The notes beneath the pieces were generated by a model. It did no database searches. It was given only the letters and a program-made list of their open reading frames with translations, and was not told the DNA's origin. Below, one piece after another: positions 5,468 to 7,044 of a stretch of 7,044 nt of DNA. The stretch is from Clostridia bacterium (GTDB taxonomy: Bacteria; Bacillota; Clostridia; Oscillospirales; Acutalibacteraceae), in the NCBI GenBank assembly GCA_900759575.1, contig CAAEVU010000304.1, positions 1-7,044 on the forward strand, given 5' to 3'. A program made the translations under genes and the position numbers. How positions within the stretch are numbered: the stretch's first letter is position 1; every line of letters starts with the position of its first letter.

Positions 5468-5485
5468 CTTCCATATATATGGAAG
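5468..5485. repeat. Perfect 18-bp palindrome
   Basis: CTTCCATATATATGGAAG equals its own reverse complement over 18 bases. It lies in the gene-free stretch about 105 bp upstream of the putative promoter region of the LRR/SLH gene. It could be a binding site for a dimeric regulator, or in RNA a 7-bp stem with an ATAT loop. There is no following T-run, so it is not a terminator. Confidence 0.5.
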
Positions 5486-5500
5486 AACTCAATGTTGGAC

Positions 5501-5517
5501 CCGGTTTTTTAGACCGG
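5501..5517. repeat. Small hairpin CCGGT/ACCGG
   Basis: CCGGT (5501-5505) and ACCGG (5513-5517) flank a T-rich 7-nt loop. A looser pair, TGTCTG (5523-5528) and CAGACA (5552-5557), follows. Neither has a terminal T-run. Together with the palindrome at 5468, bases 5436-5580 hold small inverted repeats and no gene. Confidence 0.3.
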
Positions 5518-5590
5518 CTGCCTGTCTGAAGATACAATGGTAGAAGGAAAACAGACAAGTAAGATTCGTGAAATTTATATTGATTATATC

Positions 5591-5619
5591 TTGTAATTTA
5601 TGGATAAAAATAATAAAAT
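5591..5619 (+). promoter_or_regulatory. Probable promoter of the LRR/SLH surface protein
   Basis: TTGTAA (5591-5596) and TAAAAT (5614-5619) are 17 bp apart, matching 4/6 and 5/6 consensus bases in a strongly AT-rich block. TTGATT (5580-5585) with GATAAA (5603-5608), also 17 bp apart, is an overlapping alternative. The leader would be roughly 85-90 nt and contains the inverted repeats at 5654-5691. Confidence 0.5.
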
Positions 5620-5653
5620 AAACACATAAATCTGAGAGTGGAATTTCCAAAAC

Positions 5654-5691
5654 GATTTTTTGCTTTTCAGAAAAAATCCATTCTGTTGGAT
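5654..5691 (+). other. Overlapping leader hairpins before the LRR/SLH gene
   Basis: GATTTTTT (5654-5661) pairs perfectly with AAAAAATC (5671-5678) around a 9-nt loop. ATCCA (5676-5680) pairs with TGGAT (5687-5691) around a 6-nt loop. The two stems share bases 5676-5678, so they are partly exclusive. The ribosome site AAGGAAG (5697-5703) follows immediately. Both stems are AT-rich and weak. Confidence 0.3.
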
Positions 5692-5713
5692 GAAGAAAGG
5701 AAGTAGGTAGAAC

Positions 5714-7044
5714 ATGAAATGCAGAAAAAGAACAAAGCTGCTAGCCTTGGTGTTGGCGCTGTGCCTGTTGGCGGGGGCGTTGCCCCTGTCTGCCAGTGCG
5801 GCAGAGTACAGCGGCAGCTGCGGGGATAACCTGACCTGGGCCATTGAAGACGGTACCCTCACCATTTCCGGTACGGGGGCTATGGAAGATTCTCAAAGGC
5901 CTTGGCATACTTACGGTGGCAATAAAGGTGCGTACACCAAAGTTGTGGTGGAATCCGGTGTTACCACTATTGGGGACTATGCCTTTGATAGCGACTACAA
6001 AGTGACCCAGGTCACCCTGCCCGAAACACTCACCTCCATCGGTGATCATGCTTTCGATGCATCTGGTATAACGGGCATTACGATTCCCTCCGGCGTAACG
6101 ACCATTGGGGACAGTGCATTTAAGTCCTGCCATGATTTGGCTTATGTGCAACTTCCGGATACCGTTACACGGATCGAGGACTGGGCGTTTTGGTATTGCG
6201 ATAGCTTGACGAGCATTGAACTTCCCGATGGACTGACCTATATTGGTGCATCTGCATTTTTATTTTCTGGAATAAACTCCATTAGCATTCCCGGTACGGT
6301 AACTTTGGGTGAGAGTGTGTTTGATTCCAGTAAACTTACTTCCGTAGAGCTGGGGAATGGAATCGCTGCCCTGCCGGCGAGTACATTTCGGACCTCGCTT
6401 GTGGAGAGCGTCGATATTCCCGGATCAGTAAAGACTATTGGTAACAAGGCGTTTTACTATTGCCGGGAGCTTTCCGACGTTACTCTTCACGAAGGCCTGG
6501 AACGTATCGATGCCGAAGCTTTTTATAAATGCGGCTCCATTACAGAAATTACTATCCCTAGCACCTGTAAAACTGTGGGGGCAAACGCATTTTATGATAC
6601 GGCAGTGGGAACTATCACTGTGCTGAACCCCGACTGTGAAATCGACGTGGCTTATGACAGCAGTGGTACGCTGGGTAAAGTGGGCGTCACTACCATTCGG
6701 GGGTACAAGGGTTCTACCGCAGAGAAGTATGCTAGCAAGTATGGGTACTCTTTTGAAGCCCTTGAAGGAGAAACGGAAACTCCGGTGAGCTTTTCTGATG
6801 TAAAAGCTGGGGACTATTTCTACCAGCCTGTGCTGTGGGCGGTGGAGAACGATATTACCGCGGGAACCAGCGCTACAACGTTCAGTCCCAATCAGGCTTG
6901 CACCCGCGCCCAAGCCATGACTTTCCTGTGGAAAGCCGCTGGCAAGCCGGAACCCGCCAGCAGTCGGAACCCCTTCACTGATGTGAAGCCCGATGCATAT
7001 TACTACAAGGCTGTGTTGTGGGCAGTGGAAAAGGGCATTACTTC
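5714..7044 (+). CDS. Secreted BspA-like leucine-rich repeat protein with SLH domains (3' end outside window)
   Basis: 443 codons are visible and the frame is open to the right edge. The signal peptide is residues 1-30 (basic MKCRKRTK, hydrophobic core, LPLSASAA before EY). Residues 31-58 (YSGSCGDNLTW...LTISGTGAM) are the usual lead-in of Firmicute BspA-like proteins. About ten LRR_5-type repeats of 22-23 residues follow (about 77-303), with the pattern 'IP.GVT.IG..AF..C..L..I.'. A KGSTAEKYA-type stretch (332-340) is the common end of such arrays. One SLH motif (about 359-413; FSDV...YFYQPVLWAVENDIT...FSPNQACTRAQAMTFLW) and the start of a second (from 420) are visible. SLH domains bind secondary cell-wall polymers, so this is expected to be a non-covalently attached surface protein, possibly an adhesin. 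The ATG at 5714 follows AAGGAAGTAGGTAG. It has its own promoter. Confidence 0.92.
   Translation, partial: MKCRKRTKLLALVLALCLLAGALPLSASAAEYSGSCGDNLTWAIEDGTLTISGTGAMEDSQRPWHTYGGNKGAYTKVVVESGVTTIGDYAFDSDYKVTQVTLPETLTSIGDHAFDASGITGITIPSGVTTIGDSAFKSCHDLAYVQLPDTVTRIEDWAFWYCDSLTSIELPDGLTYIGASAFLFSGINSISIPGTVTLGESVFDSSKLTSVELGNGIAALPASTFRTSLVESVDIPGSVKTIGNKAFYYCRELSDVTLHEGLERIDAEAFYKCGSITEITIPSTCKTVGANAFYDTAVGTITVLNPDCEIDVAYDSSGTLGKVGVTTIRGYKGSTAEKYASKYGYSFEALEGETETPVSFSDVKAGDYFYQPVLWAVENDITAGTSATTFSPNQACTRAQAMTFLWKAAGKPEPASSRNPFTDVKPDAYYYKAVLWAVEKGIT

Noticed and set aside
5741..6151. Long - strand open frames within the LRR/SLH gene (also 6238-6447 and 6425-6913)
   Set aside because: They are shadows of the repetitive LRR coding sequence, which has a signal peptide and domain structure on the + strand.
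1..7044. CRISPR arrays, tRNA or rRNA genes, insertion sequences with terminal repeats
   Set aside because: No regularly spaced short repeats, cloverleaf-like arms, rRNA motifs or complete transposase frame were seen by eye.

Overview
The window looks like chromosomal DNA of a low-to-mid GC Gram-positive anaerobe, most likely a gut Clostridia member (Oscillospiraceae/Lachnospiraceae-like). This is inferred from strong GGAGG/GGTGAT ribosome binding sites, TTG and GTG starts, a BspA-like leucine-rich repeat plus S-layer-homology surface protein, and a YhfW-like FAD/Rieske oxidoreductase. No phage, CRISPR, tRNA or rRNA feature was found.

Left part (1-2530, + strand): after about 230 bases without a convincing gene, a near-consensus sigma-A promoter (TTGACA, 17 bp, TATGAT) starts a run of small envelope proteins. 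Two tandem paralogues follow, each 177 aa when read from the start that fits best. Their membrane anchors are almost identical in DNA, while their extracellular parts have diverged. Next come a possible 38-aa ORF and an exported protein of unknown function whose frame is cut by a single in-frame TAA. A hairpin terminator closes the run.

Middle (2531-4870, - strand): about 355 bases without a supported gene, then a 432-aa FAD-dependent oxidoreductase with a C-terminal Rieske [2Fe-2S] domain. Upstream of it lies a 148-aa cupin gene with its own promoter and its own strong terminator, so the two are probably separate transcription units.

Right part (4870-7044, + strand): a small two-helix membrane protein starts at a TTG and ends at an in-frame TGA, after which the frame stays open for 21 more codons. 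It is followed by a decayed stretch with short protein-like ORFs in all three frames, an 18-bp perfect palindrome and two hairpins. A promoter then leads to a secreted BspA-like LRR/SLH protein that runs off the right edge. It has a signal peptide, about ten LRR_5-type repeats, one complete SLH motif and the start of a second.

The common theme is the cell envelope: anchored paralogues, an exported protein and an S-layer-type adhesin surround two ordinary metabolic or stress genes. Signs of recent decay and duplication (two in-frame stops in otherwise open frames, a homogenised anchor module, a shredded ORF region) are the most interesting aspects. No complete new biological system can be claimed from this window.
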